Counted from the first letter of the stretch, positions 7,759 through 17,252 are shown. The stretch is DNA of 23,673 nt from Hypsibius dujardini (GCA_001579985.1 LRSR01009329.1:1-23673); one strand, 5' to 3'. The notes: generated from the sequence alone by a model not told the origin. Program-made: numbers and translations.

Positions 7759-9446
7759 GTTTCTGGGTGGCTGTGTGTCTGTGTGTCTGTGTCTGCACTT
7801 ACCCTAGATCGGTCAACGTAGTCCGGTTCCACCGGTGCCGCAGGTCCCACGTACTTCTCCTTCACCAAGCCATACTTCTTCTTTATCTCCAGCATCTTCT
7901 GCCTGTGCCGGTCCTTGACCGAAGACGCATCAGCCGGCACACCGACGACCGGCGCTATCTCCCCCCGCGACGCCTGCGCCCTGGCCAAGACCACTCCGGG
8001 TTCGCAGTCGTCACAGGTGTCAGTGTTGGCGTGGATATGGACGATGAGAATAGTCGAGCCAATGCTGATGAGATCCTGATGCGTCAACTCGTGCTTCTCG
8101 CTCACTTCCTTCGCGTCGGAAAGACGCCGGCTGTTGAGCAGCGTCCCGTTTTGACTGCCAAAATCCTGCAGCCGATACTGTGAGCTGTCGTGATCGTACG
8201 AGATGACCGCGTGATACTTGCTGACCAGGTCTTCGTCGAGGATCATGTCGCGTTTCGCATCGCGGCCGAATGTGAAGGCACGGTCGCACGTCGCGATGGA
8301 GAGATCGCCGCGGGAGATGCCCGGCGCGGAGGAGCTGTAGACGATTATCCGCACACAGGGCACAATGCTGGACGCCGACTTCTCCCCGTCTTCGTCGTCG
8401 ACTTCACCGTCTTCTGAACTGGAATACGTATCCGTTCGCTCCTCTTCGTCGATATTTTCTGCTTCTGAAGTGTTAAAACACACACGGTTAAGCTCAGCCG
8501 ATCCCGCACCACTTTATGCTACAGTCTGGGGCTTGATTGATTGATTCATCAGCAACGTTTCCGAAGTTTCATTTTTTTCATCTCCAACTACTGGAAAACG
8601 TTTGACTCCAAAACTTTTGACACTCATTCACTCCAAATTTGATTTAAAATCGATTGACATCAGCAGAATCTTTTTTGGATGCCAGAGGGCGGAGCTGTGT
8701 GCTAGTTTCAATCTCGGCTTCCGAGTGACATTACAGAAATGACCCATAGCTCCGCCCCATAGCATCCAAATAGAATTCTGTTGATGTCAATCGAGTCCAA
8801 ATCGAATTTGGAGTGGAAGGGTGTTAAACATTTTGGAATCAAACGTTTTAAAGTGGTTGGAGAACAAAAATTGAAACTTCGGAAACGTTGCTGATCAATC
8901 AACCAATCGAGCCCCGGGTCACAGCAAAAAGTGGTGCGTGAAATTCCATTTAAATGAGTTCTTACTTTTTCGCTTTCCCTTGAATTTGACCGGGTTCTTC
9001 CGCGTCTCATCCTCCTTATAACTGCCGGACGTTTCATCGTACACCATGTAGACATTCTTCCGGTAGTCGTAGTAGAGGTAACGCTTCCCGTCGTACATCA
9101 TCCCGTTGGTCTCGTTCACGTACATCCCTAGAGCCTCGCTGTACACGAAATCCCTGCTCTCCATTTCGATGCTCTTTTTGGTGAGGAAGGACTTGACTGA
9201 ATCGGCGATGCTGCTGCCGGCCTGCGATTTCCACTCCACCACCGAGGACGCTGCTGTTGACGGAGTCTCCTCCAAGGCGTCCGTCTGAGTGGAGACATCA
9301 CCACGCGCGATCGCTCCCTTCCAGCGTGCCAACTCCCGACTCAGCTCGTCGTTTTGCTTGCCCAACTCCGCGGTATACTTCCGTTCGCGTTCCAATTGCC
9401 GCTCGAGAGACTGCACTTTCGCTGCCAGATCCTCAATGGTGGCCAT
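7281..9446 (-). CDS. AGGF1: Angiogenic factor with G-patch and FHA domains (AGGF1 homolog)
   Basis: Three exons: 8966-9446, 7803-8464, 7281-7661; 507 residues, with phases 1 and 0 matching. Domains in order: coiled coil (about 1-45), an OCRE Tyr-rich octamer region (about 99-145, DFVYSEALGMYV to VYDETSGSY), an acidic stretch (EDGEVDDEDGE, about 178-188), an FHA domain (about 197-310, with FGRD, SKYHAVI and GSQNGT), a linker with KKYGLVKEKY and DRSR, then a G-patch (about 412-455, GFQMLSKMGWNEGEGL). This order is diagnostic for AGGF1, linked in vertebrates to secreted angiogenic signalling and in general, by its OCRE and G-patch domains, to splicing. No signal peptide is seen, which fits a nuclear role. 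The human protein is about 714 residues, so this is a compact form. The G-patch reads GLN where GLG is usual. The ATG at 9446 was chosen because the frame upstream is only TGAT-repeat sequence. Confidence 0.93.
7689..7796. repeat. CTGT tract in AGGF1 intron 2
   Basis: CTGT units ending in GTGTCTGTGT-type variants right at the donor. It occupies almost the whole 141-base intron 7662-7802. The transcript carries the CAGA sense. Confidence 0.96.
8505..8938. mobile_element. Fold-back (long terminal inverted repeat) element, copy 1, in AGGF1 intron 1
   Basis: Left arm about 8505-8700, right arm about 8740-8938. The right arm reverse-complemented matches the left along nearly its full length. Landmarks shared in order: CGCACCACTTT at the ends, GGGGCTTGATTG/GGGGCTCGATTG, CAGCAACGTTTCCGAAG, CGATTGACATCA, TTTGGATGC, GGGCGGAGCT. 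The central loop (about 8700-8740) contains CTAGTTTCAATCT and GGCTTCCGAGTGA. It has no coding capacity and almost fills the intron 8465-8965. I could not identify a target-site duplication. The second copy at 19205-19403 shows it is a dispersed family. Confidence 0.85.
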
Positions 9447-9459
9447 TTCCACGATAAGC

Positions 9460-9625
9460 TCCAACCAATCAACCAATCAAGCAGACGCACTTACGCTGAT
9501 GTGCATGTCCAACAATCAACCAATCAAGCACAAGCAGCTACGCTGATGTGCATGTCCAACAATCAACCAATCAAGCACACGCACCTACGCTAACGTTCAC
9601 GTCCAACAATCAACCAATCAAGCGA
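9460..9625. repeat. 47-bp tandem repeat upstream of AGGF1
   Basis: Three full copies with period 47 (the CATGTCC/CACGTCC landmark at 9504, 9551 and 9598) plus partial ends. Each has a CAATCAACCAATCAAGC core followed by a variable ACGCTGATGTG part. On the AGGF1 sense strand one copy carries GTAAGT and the others GTAGCT and GTAGGT at the same position. Confidence 0.9.
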
Positions 9626-9969
9626 GGAATGCCGTTAAATTGGCTAAACGACATAGTCCTTCCCGATTCCCAACACTGCGTTCACTCCACTGCGTTTGTG
9701 AATCTCACAGCGTCACAGAAAAAATGTTTTTAGCTTGAAAGAATAAATCGCAGTTGTGAGAGTCAAAAGCAGGCAGAGATAACTTCCGCCTGAAGGAAAA
9801 CAAACACGCTTCGGTTTTTTCCAGCAAAATTGAGATTCGATGACTTCGAATTCAAGCTAGGTGAAAAATAAAATTTACTGAACGTCGAGTAGAATTCGTG
9901 AGAAGTGGATTCCATAATAATAATTAAAAAATTAGGGAAGTGGAAATATTCGGTTCCCGTTCAAATAAG

Positions 9970-10100
9970 TCGCTGTTCGGTAAACTACATGAGTGCTCAG
10001 TTAACAATGCGTCAATGCTCGGTTTAACGGCATGTCTGTTCGGTTTAACTGATGAATTGTTCGGTGTAACGGCTCGACGTTCAGAATTTAATTCTCGGTG
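9970..10100. repeat. Degenerate 21-bp repeats upstream of CSN2
   Basis: Six related motifs of the type TGTTCGGTTTAAC begin at 9974, 9994, 10016, 10037, 10058 and 10078, a spacing of 20-22 bases. The array ends about 100 bases before the CSN2 start codon. Confidence 0.7.
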
Positions 10101-10203
10101 GAACAACTCGGAAACGTTTTGCGTTCTCACTTTAAGTTTTCTCATTGTGCCTTCTTTTGCCTAATCAATCCCATTAACGATCTCGAAATCTTAATCCGTC
10201 AGC

Positions 10204-12518
10204 ATGGGTGACGAGGACGACTTTGTGATGGAAGACGACGACTTCGCGTATGAGGAAGACGGTGGAGAGGAACCGGACGTCGACCTGGAAAACCAATATT
10301 ACAACGCCAAGGCAATGAAGGAGGATGATCCGCGCTTGGCTATTGAACAATTTCAGTCGGTTGGTTTCCTGCGCGTTCAATGTCCGCTTGAAGCGGCGTT
10401 AGATAATGCATCTATCCGCAGGGGTGTTAGGGAAGGAAGACAATATACGTCCAAATTGAGCTCAATCAACCAATCAAGCAGCTGCTGAGATGGCCGACTC
10501 GATGGTTTTCAATAGATCAATCAACCAATCAAGCAGCTGCTGAAACAGTCTACTTAATTGTCTTTAATAGATCAATCAACCAATCAAGCAGCTACTGAGA
10601 TGGTCGACTCGATTGTCTTTACTAGATCAATCAACCAATCAAGCAGCTGCTTTGCTTTGTTTATTCTGTTTGAACCGGGTTTTCGTCTCAGGTGGTCACT
10701 CTGGAAGGCGACAACAAGGGCGAATGGGGCTTCAAAGCGCACAAGCAGATGATCAAGCTCCTCTTCCGGCAGGGCAACCAGGACGAGATGATGCGGAAGT
10801 ATCGGGAACTGCTGACGTACACGAAGAGCGCCGTGACGCGAAACTACTCGGAGAAGTCGATCAACGGCATCCTGGACTACATGTCCACGTCCAACAACAT
10901 GGACCTCTTGCAGGACTTCTACCAGACCACTTTGGACTCCCTCAAGGTGCGATCAGCTCAACAACTTAATAACTTCAATAATCTGAGTTTGTTCCAATTG
11001 ATTGGCTGATTGATTGGCTGATTGATTTGCTGTGTTTGCTTCAATTGATTGGTTGATTTGCTGTGTTGGCTCAATTGATTGATTGGTTGATTTGCTATGT
11101 TAGCTCAATTGATTGATTGGTTGATTTGCTGTGTTTGCTCAATTGATTGATTGGTTGATTAGCTGTGCGGACAAAGTCGGCTTTGAGGGTTGATTATCTG
11201 GAAGCTACCAAAAGAGGAGAACAGAGTTTGGAAAAGTCTTGGAAGAGTTGTTTTCTTCAGATATCAAAGAACGAGCGACTCTGGCACAAGACCCTCATGA
11301 AGCTGGGCAAGCTGTACTTTGAACGGGGCGAATACCAAAAGTGCCAGAAGATCATCAAGCAGCTCCGGCAGAGCTGCCAGACCGAGTCCGGCGAAGAAGA
11401 CCTGAAGAAGGGCACCCAGCTGCTGGAGATTTACGCGCTGGAAATCCAGGTGCACACTGCGCAGAAGAACAACAAGGCGTTGAAGCGGCTCTACGAGCAG
11501 TCGCTGCGCGTCAAGTCCGCCATCCCCCATCCCAACATTATGGGCGTGATTCGCGAGTGCGGCGGGAAGATGCACCTGCGGGAGAGTGAGTTTGAACAGG
11601 CGCATACCGATTTCTTTGAGGCCTTCAAGAACTACGACGAGTCGGGCAGTCCGCGGCGCATCACCTGCCTCAAGTATCTCGTGCTGGCCAGTATGCTGAT
11701 GAAGAGCGGGATTAACCCCTTCGAGTCGCAGGAGGCCAAGGCTTATCGGAATGACAGTCAGATTTTGGCGATGACCGATCTCATTGAGTAAGGCACATTT
11801 CCTCACCACCTCCTAATGATAGGCAGACACACAGACACACAGACAGGCAGACACACAGACACACAGACACACAGGCAGACACACAGGCAGACACACAGGC
11901 AGACACACAGGCAGACACACAGGCAGACAGACAGACAGACAGACAGGCAGGCAGACACACAGACACACAGACAGACAGAGAGGCAGTTACTCAGTTTGTT
12001 TTTAATCTGCTGTCGCCTTTCGTCTGTTCAGAGCTTATCAGGCGCACAACATCAAGAAGTTTGAAAATATCCTGAAGACGTCCGGAAATCACTTGATGGA
12101 GGATGAATTCATCCGGGAGCACATTGAAAGTAAGTTGGGATGGTACTGCGGCAGTTGGTTTGCCTAATGCGTGTGTGTGTGGGCATCTGTTGCTCACATG
12201 TCGTTTGCTTGATAGTGCTGCTGGGGAATATTCGGACTGAGATCTTGAAGAAACTCATTCTGCCCTACGAGCGTCTTTCCCTGCAGTATGTGGCCCGAGA
12301 GTTGAGTTCGCCGTTGCAGGATGTGGTGCAGTTGGTCAAGACATGCATTCTCGATGGGTAATTACCGAAAATGTTACTTGCCTTCTTTGCTGTTTGATCC
12401 TTTCTGCAGTCTGTCTGTCTATCTCTCTGTCTGCCTGTCTGCTTGTCTGCTTGTCTGTCTGTTTATCTGCCTGTTTGTCTGTCTGTCTGTCTATCTGTCT
12501 GCCTGCCTGCCTGCCTGC

Positions 12519-12549
<31 letters not shown>

Positions 12550-12793
12550 CCTGTTTGTCTGTCTGTCTGTCTGCATTCCGGCTTATCTGAGAGTCCGCAG
12601 TCCCTTTAATCCCCGATCCTTCATTTGTTGCAGCGTCATCAAGGGACTGATCCACCAGCCGAGCGAGACGTTGATTCTGGCGGACACCGACCCGGACATG
12701 AAGATGGCCTCCAGCAAGCCGCTCCTCGACTGGCTCAACTGCACGAAGAAGCTCCACGACGAAACGATCGAGCGCATGATCAAGAACCTTTGA
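10204..12793 (+). CDS. COPS2: COP9 signalosome complex subunit 2 (CSN2)
   Basis: Subunit of the signalosome that removes NEDD8 from cullins and so controls cullin-RING ubiquitin ligases, in nucleus and cytoplasm. Six exons: 10204-10359, 10692-10946, 11261-11787, 12032-12129, 12216-12357, 12634-12793; 445 residues against 443 in human. Landmarks: acidic N-terminus then [51 protein letters not shown]-type ELLEIYAL region, [36 protein letters not shown], and the PCI domain (roughly 250-415) with [17 protein letters not shown]. The last 45 residues, after VIKGLIHQ, diverge from vertebrate CSN2 but keep the length. All six exon joins are phase-consistent. Confidence 0.97.
10462..10655. repeat. 55-bp tandem repeat in CSN2 intron 1
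   Basis: Four occurrences of TCAATCAACCAATCAAGCAG begin at 10462, 10517, 10572 and 10627, exactly 55 bases apart, within intron 10360-10691. The spacer part (GAGATGGTCGACTCGATTG) varies between copies. Confidence 0.95.
11000..11165. repeat. 34-bp TTGAT-rich tandem repeat in CSN2 intron 2
   Basis: Four to five copies of a unit made of CAATTGATTGATTGGTTGAT followed by TTGCTGTGTTGGC, within intron 10947-11260. Its GATTGGTTGATT core is the reverse complement of the AATCAACCAATC core of the intron 1 array. Confidence 0.92.
11821..11990 (+). repeat. CAGACACA tract in CSN2 intron 3
   Basis: Mostly 12-base units of the CAGGCAGACACA type, then CAGA and CAGACACA at the 3' side. It lies in intron 11788-12031, about 30 bases from the donor. 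Confidence 0.95.
12405..12582 (+). repeat. CTGT tract in CSN2 intron 5
   Basis: CTGT units with CTGC, TTTGTCTGT and TATCTGT variants in intron 12358-12633. Opposite in orientation to the intron 3 tract, so exons 4 and 5 lie between complementary tracts. Confidence 0.95.
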
Positions 12794-13172
12794 TTAGTCT
12801 TTTCGTTGCCGCCCTTTTCCACTGTTGAGGGTTGGTTGTGTGTGATGAACTGCTTCAAGCGGTTAGAGCTTTCGCTGAAGCAGGGCTTCTTTCGCTTTTC
12901 TTGTTTCGTTCCCTCGGTTCCGACTCCTTATTCAGTGTAGAACAATGGGTTGCCTTGATGTTTTATCGAGAAAAGCTGTCTGATGAGAAGGATGTCTACA
13001 TTGCTACTTGTTCCGGGTTCGGGGATGCTTTTGAGACCTCAGTATAAGATGAAGTCTGTATCTCGGCTCACCCTCCACTTGGTCCGTAAACCGGCTCACT
13101 CATGGGGTTTCTCTTTGATGGCAGGTGCTTGATTGTTTGATTTGCTGTACTATATCCTAGTATACTGTAGCG

Positions 13173-13181
13173 CAGACAGAC

Positions 13182-13218
<37 letters not shown>

Positions 13219-13262
13219 GTCAGATAGACAGACAGACTGACAGATAGACAGACAGACAGACC
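13173..13262 (+). repeat. CAGA tract upstream of the WAP gene
   Basis: CAGA units with CAGATAGA and CAGACTGACAGA interruptions, ending about 25 bases before the duplicated WAP upstream block. Confidence 0.95.
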
Positions 13263-13285
13263 CCAACAAGCCATCGGTCTCATGG

Positions 13286-13504
13286 TGCAAAATCCAGCAA
13301 AATGTAGACAAAACAACACCCGGAGGCCTGGAATCCATATACGACCGGGCGTGCCTGAGTTGTGTAGTGTTCTGTAGTATACTTACTCAGCTGTTTGTTG
13401 GCACTTAATTCTGTCATATTGGGGAGAACTGCGGTACATCAGTATGCTTTACATCCGGGTTCCATCGGTTATTCTCTCCAACAATATAAACCACTGTTTT
13501 TCAG
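13286..13504 (+). repeat. Duplicated upstream block, copy A
   Basis: Shares ordered landmarks with 14537-14775: TGCAAAATCCAGCA, GAGGC then a TGAAT/TGGAAT word, TACGACC, ACTTACTCAGCT/TCTTACTCAGCT, TGTCAT.TTGG.GAGAA, GGTTCCATCGGTTATTCT against AGTTCCATCCGTTATTCT, and ATATAAACC against CATAAACC before a T-run and CAG. I estimate about 70 percent identity by eye. Confidence 0.75.
13485..13490 (+). promoter_or_regulatory. Candidate TATA box of the WAP gene
   Basis: TATAAA in the context CAATATAAACC, 123 bases before the start codon. A CAGTATTTTAGTCAG stretch about 20-30 bases downstream could hold the initiator. The position in the duplicated copy is CATAAA, which is weaker. Confidence 0.4.
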
Positions 13505-13612
13505 TATTTTAGTCAGCTGCTATCAGTTTCTGTCCGCCCCTTCGTAACTTCCCCCGAAATTGAAGTTCCATTTATTCAGTCTAATTCAATAATTAAGCCA
13601 AGTCAAGTCAAA

Positions 13613-14138
13613 ATGTTCGTCTACGTTGTTTTTTTCTCTGGACTGGTCGCTTCATCGTCCGTGGCCGTCGAGACTCCATCAGTGCTTAAGTCCTTCCAAT
13701 CAAACTCAACCGGTGAGTTGCCTTCAATCCCATAGAGTTCTCTATATATGTAACTTAAACTTTTTCGTTCCAGGCTCCTCAAAGCCCGGTGTCTGTTCGA
13801 CCAGTTCCACATGGAATCCCGCCATTTGCATGGCAGCTTTCTGTGCTCCTACATGTCAGGGTGATGAGTCCTGTCCAGGCAGCCAGAAGTGCTGCACCAC
13901 CCAGTCCTGTTGTCCAGCTTGCACCGCTGTCTCAACATCCTCATCTGAGTCATCTCCCATTCTGGGTTTGGAAAAAGTGGGCAGCTGCCCCGCCGTAGAG
14001 GAGAGCAGTCCCGGAGCGTTTGCAATTTGTGTGGAGCAGTGCGGATCCGACGAGAACTGTCCCGGAGATATGAAATGCTGTTCTAATGGGTGCGGACACC
14101 TTTGTCAGACACCAGTGGGTTCGCCTATCTGGGTATGA
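13613..14138 (+). CDS. Secreted protein with two WAP (four-disulfide core) domains
   Basis: Two exons, 13613-13712 and 13774-14138, joined in phase 1 by a 61-base intron; 154 residues. Exon 1 encodes a signal peptide ([18 protein letters not shown]) and a short Ser-rich lead. Exon 2 encodes two WAP domains. The second, from KVGSCP to HLC, has the canonical eight cysteines including [11 protein letters not shown]. The first, from KPGVC to CPAC, has ten: the KCC core with SCPGSQKCC is present, plus extra cysteines at about 51 and 78. WAP domains usually inhibit serine proteases or act against bacteria; which applies here cannot be told. The start was chosen by the signal peptide and the AAAATG context. 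It stands alone, about 820 bases after CSN2, with its upstream block copied downstream. Confidence 0.87.
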
Positions 14139-14242
14139 TCCTCAAGCTTACGGCTCAAGCAGGCTGCTCTCTGGAGACCATAGCGCACAGACATCTTCGT
14201 GTCTGGAAAGTTGATTGTTCTAGATGAACTACAATTCAGCGG

Positions 14243-14249
14243 CTGTCTA

Positions 14250-14280
<31 letters not shown>

Positions 14281-14330
14281 GCTCTGCCTGTCTGCCTGTC
14301 TGTCTGTCTGTCTGTCAATTTGTCTGTACA
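14243..14330 (+). repeat. CTGT tract downstream of the WAP gene
   Basis: CTGT units interrupted by CTCTGCCTGTCTGC, about 105 bases after the WAP stop codon. Confidence 0.95.
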
Positions 14331-14536
14331 AGTACATGTTGTAGTATATCGCTTACTATTTGCGCGCTTGCCTTGTGCCTTCGAAGTTAAAGCAAAACCG
14401 TAGTTTTTTAGTGACGATTTTGGGAAGTCTCAAATTTGGCAGTCATCTAAATGGATACCGGCGCAAGACTTATGGTACTCGTAATTCTGCGAACTTGACA
14501 TAAAACTGAAACGTAATCAGTTTTAGAAAAGTATCG

Positions 14537-14775
14537 TGCAAAATCCAGCAACTGTGAACGAAAAAGCAGCCGGACTAGAGGCTTAGAACATGAATACCGA
14601 AAGAAAGCCTGCGTGATACGACCCTGAATTTCTTCGTATTCTTACTCAGCTCTTTGCTAGTAATTACTATATATAGTACGTTAGTTCCGTCATGTTGGTG
14701 AGAAGTACAGCCTTATACCTCAAATCCGAGTTCCATCCGTTATTCTTTCCATCAACATAAACCGACGTTTTGCAG
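14537..14775 (+). repeat. Duplicated upstream block, copy B
   Basis: Diverged copy of 13286-13504 lying downstream of the WAP gene, 20 bases longer through small insertions. It ends in TTTTGCAG and is followed by TCAGAAGTGCTGTGCC, which resembles the CAGAAGTGCTGC that encodes the QKCC core of WAP domain 1 at about 13883. A CTGT tract follows at once, so no gene remains. Confidence 0.7.
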
Positions 14776-14789
14776 TCAGAAGTGCTGTG

Positions 14790-14844
14790 CCTGTCTGTCT
14801 GTCTGTCTCTCTGCCTGTCTGTCTGTCTGTCTGTCTGTCTGTGT
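14790..14844 (+). repeat. CTGT tract abutting duplicated block B
   Basis: Nearly pure CTGT with one CTCTCTGC interruption, starting about 15 bases after the TTTTGCAG end of the duplicated block. Confidence 0.95.
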
Positions 14845-15059
14845 CTGCTAAGACGCGTAATGTATACAATAAAAAGCACAGACAAGTAGCTGCCTGTAGC
14901 CACTTGAACACCCTATCTGCCGAGCTCAATCTTCTTACATACCAGAGTTGAAAACGTGTGCAAGAACACTAAAACATGAAAGAAATGATACGAAAAACGT
15001 ATCAGCTTAACGAATAGCCAGTGTCAGACAGGATAGTCCAGATTCCACTATACCCATTA

Positions 15060-15626
15060 TTAAAGACTAGCCAGGTTGAGGTCGTCGTCGTTTTCGGTGA
15101 AGAACTGATGCTTGAGTGCCATCGCGGCGGAGATCCGTTTAGCGGGATTGCAGATGAGAAACCGTTGGAGCAGTTCGATTCCGGAATCGTTTAGCGTGGG
15201 CACTGCCACGCCAAAGTCACCTGGTTGATACTCCGGAAGGGGTTTGTATTCCGGCAGCAAATTCATCCCCGGCCAGATGGCTTCGGTGGGTGTGCCGAGA
15301 AGTTTGACAATGCGCTTGAGCTCGTCCTCCACGTCACTGCCGGGAAAGAGCGGACGACCGGCGTTGGCGATCTCGGCAAAGATGCATCCGGCGGACCAGC
15401 AATCAATGGATGTGTTGTACAGCTTCGAACCTGATCGAAAGTGGAAACATTCTGTAAAATGACAGACAGTCAGACAGACAGTCAGACAGACAGGCAGACA
15501 GACAAACAGACAGACAGTCAGTCAGTCAGTCAGACAGACAGACAAACAGAGAGACATACAGACAGACAGACAGATATACAGACAGACAAACAGACAGACA
15601 GACAGCTGCAGAAATTAATAAACAAG

Positions 15627-15665
<39 letters not shown>

Positions 15666-16072
15666 ACTGGCAGACAGACAAACACACAGACAGGTGATCC
15701 TAAGTAAAAATTCGAAAAATCTAGTCCACAAGCAAAGCCACTTTCGTAAGCAGACGTAATTAAAAACTCCTACCAAAGAGGACATCCGGTGGACGGTACC
15801 ACAACGTAACGACTTCCGCGCTGTAACACCGTACTGGTATGCCGAATGCTCGAGCCAGTCCAAAGTCGGCCAATTTGACTTCACCATTCTGAAAATCAGA
15901 AAGTCACTCAACCAAATTTTATCTTAACGCCACGTTTCCACTAGCTTACCTTGCTTATCAGAATATTTTGCGGCTACAATGAAAAAAAAGGTCGGTACAA
16001 AAAAATGACCGTAAAGTGGATTTACTGTTTGGCTGTTTGTCTTTGATAGTTTAACTCTTGTCTGCTGGTCGA

Positions 16073-16110
<38 letters not shown>

Positions 16111-17252
16111 GGTCTGTCGGTCTGTCTGTCTGTCTGTCTGCCTGTCTGCCTGCCTGCCAAACTATTTGACTGCGTGTCTGTCGGCCTGTAATACCTTGAG
16201 ATCACGGTGCAGGACGTTTTTCAAGTGGCAATACGCCAATCCGGACAAGAGTTGATAAAAAAGAGACCTCACAATCTGACAGTGGACAAGATCAGCGTGG
16301 ACGGGGTTAAAAATCGCTGCGGTAAGAACATGAACATGACGTTTTACTACTGCTAGTACCTTGGACTCGATGGAACCGTTTAGTGAGTCGAAATATTTCT
16401 TGAGATCCTGGTCGCAGTACTCAAAGACCAGCGTCAACTTCTTCTCATTGTGCAGGACGTCGAGTAACTGAACTATATTCTTATGTCGCAGCTGTTTGAG
16501 CAAAGCGATTTCACGAAGCGCCGACGACGGAATGCCTACGGAGAAAGGGCACAATTCAGCCCGTTGATTGATTGATTTAACCCAATCAATCAAATATTTT
16601 TGCGATTGATTGATTGATTGATTTAGCACAATCAATCAAACAGTAAAGCGAATGATTGATTGATCAGCCCCAATCAATGAAAGAGTAATGCAATCGATTG
16701 ATTGATTGATCCATTAAGTGAATCCAAAGCTGTACCTTCATCCTCATCATCTAGGCGCACACGCTTCAATGCAACCACGTCGTGCGATTCTATAATAATA
16801 ACCATGCAGTTAGGTTGCCAAAATAAGCAGTTTTCACCCAGACTCGTGCGGTAACATACCTCGATTTCTGGCTTTAAAGACAGTCCCGTAAGTGCCTACA
16901 ATGCGTCGTTCGTTGATTGATTGATTACTTAACAGACGAGTGATCACTAACCCATCCACTCGGCAATCGGCATTAAGAATTGTGTTGCTTTTATTAGAAA
17001 TTATCAGTAATTTGAGGCGAAAAAGTCGCACATTTTTTTCAATCAATCTGTTAATATAACAGTGAAGACAGATGCAATGCCGATTTTTTACAACTTTTTT
17101 GTTACCGATTGTGTCTGCTAATCAAGCAATCAGTCGAAGACTCGAAGTTTAAAGAAGTATGAAAAAATTGGCTGCAATCCCAAGATAAATCGTCCCGGTT
17201 GCTTACCTTCACCGACTTTCTCCAGCTTTTCGTATTTCATCCGAGCATTCAT
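15060..17252 (-). CDS. CDK5: Cyclin-dependent kinase 5
   Basis: Proline-directed Ser/Thr kinase activated by p35/p39-type partners, acting mainly in neurons. Eight exons: 17207-17252, 16860-16895, 16736-16789, 16360-16535, 16195-16275, 15950-15973, 15774-15888, 15060-15430; 300 residues against 292 in human. Key features: GEGTYGTVF with Tyr18 (human Tyr15), VALKRV with the catalytic Lys36, the PSSALRE cyclin-binding helix at 48-54 that distinguishes CDK5 from CDK1/2 (PSTAIRE), HRDLK at 127-131, PQNILISK in a 24-nt exon, DFG at 147-149, [20 protein letters not shown] with Ser162 (human Ser159), and [10 protein letters not shown]. The kinase is complete. The first ATG (17252) adds four residues before the one matching the human start (17240); either could be used. 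The C-terminal extension [11 protein letters not shown] is not in human. Confidence 0.97.
15460..15692. repeat. CAGA tract in CDK5 intron 7
   Basis: CAGA, CAGT and CAGATATA units, then a pure (GGCA) run at 15627-15664. It fills most of intron 15431-15773. In the CDK5 transcript it reads CUGU. Confidence 0.95.
15950..15973 (-). other. CDK5: 24-nt micro-exon of CDK5
   Basis: Exon 6 encodes only the eight residues PQNILISK, between HRDLK and [10 protein letters not shown]. Borders are TGTAG acceptor and GTAAGC donor, phase 0 at both ends, so skipping would remove eight residues in frame, including the Asn of the catalytic loop, and should inactivate the kinase. Confidence 0.92.
16060..16170. 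repeat. CTGT tract in CDK5 intron 5
   Basis: CTGT units with CGGTCTGT and CTGC variants in intron 15974-16194. It is oriented opposite to the tract at 15460-15692; the micro-exon and exon 7 lie between the two. Confidence 0.95.
16564..16712. repeat. Serial TTGATTGA/TCAATCAA hairpins in CDK5 intron 3
   Basis: Three consecutive units each run from a GATTGATTGATT arm through a short spacer to an AATCAATCAA arm, with a fourth GATT arm at the end. They fill intron 16536-16735. Each unit can fold on itself in RNA or DNA. Confidence 0.9.
16896..17206. other. CDK5 intron 1
   Basis: AT-rich intron of 311 bases with a short TTGATTGATTGATT run near its 3' end (about 16913-16927). No exon, tract or element is visible otherwise. 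Confidence 0.7.

Larger units (their letters stand above)
9447..10203. promoter_or_regulatory. Divergent spacer between AGGF1 and CSN2
   Basis: 757 bases separating two oppositely transcribed start codons, so it should hold both promoters. No TATA box is placed convincingly for either gene. It contains a 47-bp array next to the AGGF1 start and a degenerate 21-bp array towards CSN2. The CSN2 start has a favourable context (CAGCATGG). Confidence 0.6.
12794..13612. other. Spacer between CSN2 and the WAP gene
   Basis: CSN2 3' flank followed by the WAP upstream region. A 71-codon frame at 12832-13047 has no recognisable domain and is not called. A CAGA tract lies at 13173-13262. From 13286 to 13504 runs the first copy of a diverged duplication (second copy 14537-14775). 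Confidence 0.6.
14139..15059. other. Spacer between the convergent WAP and CDK5 genes
   Basis: Holds the WAP 3' flank, two CTGT tracts and the second copy of the WAP upstream block. No coding region is supported. 14850-15059 has no recognisable feature. Confidence 0.6.

Noticed and set aside
11264-11809. 181-codon minus-strand frame in CSN2 exon 3
   Set aside because: Shadow of the strongly conserved CSN2 coding strand.
12832-13047. 71-codon frame after CSN2
   Set aside because: No recognisable domain, no splice partner, and located in the presumed CSN2 3' UTR.
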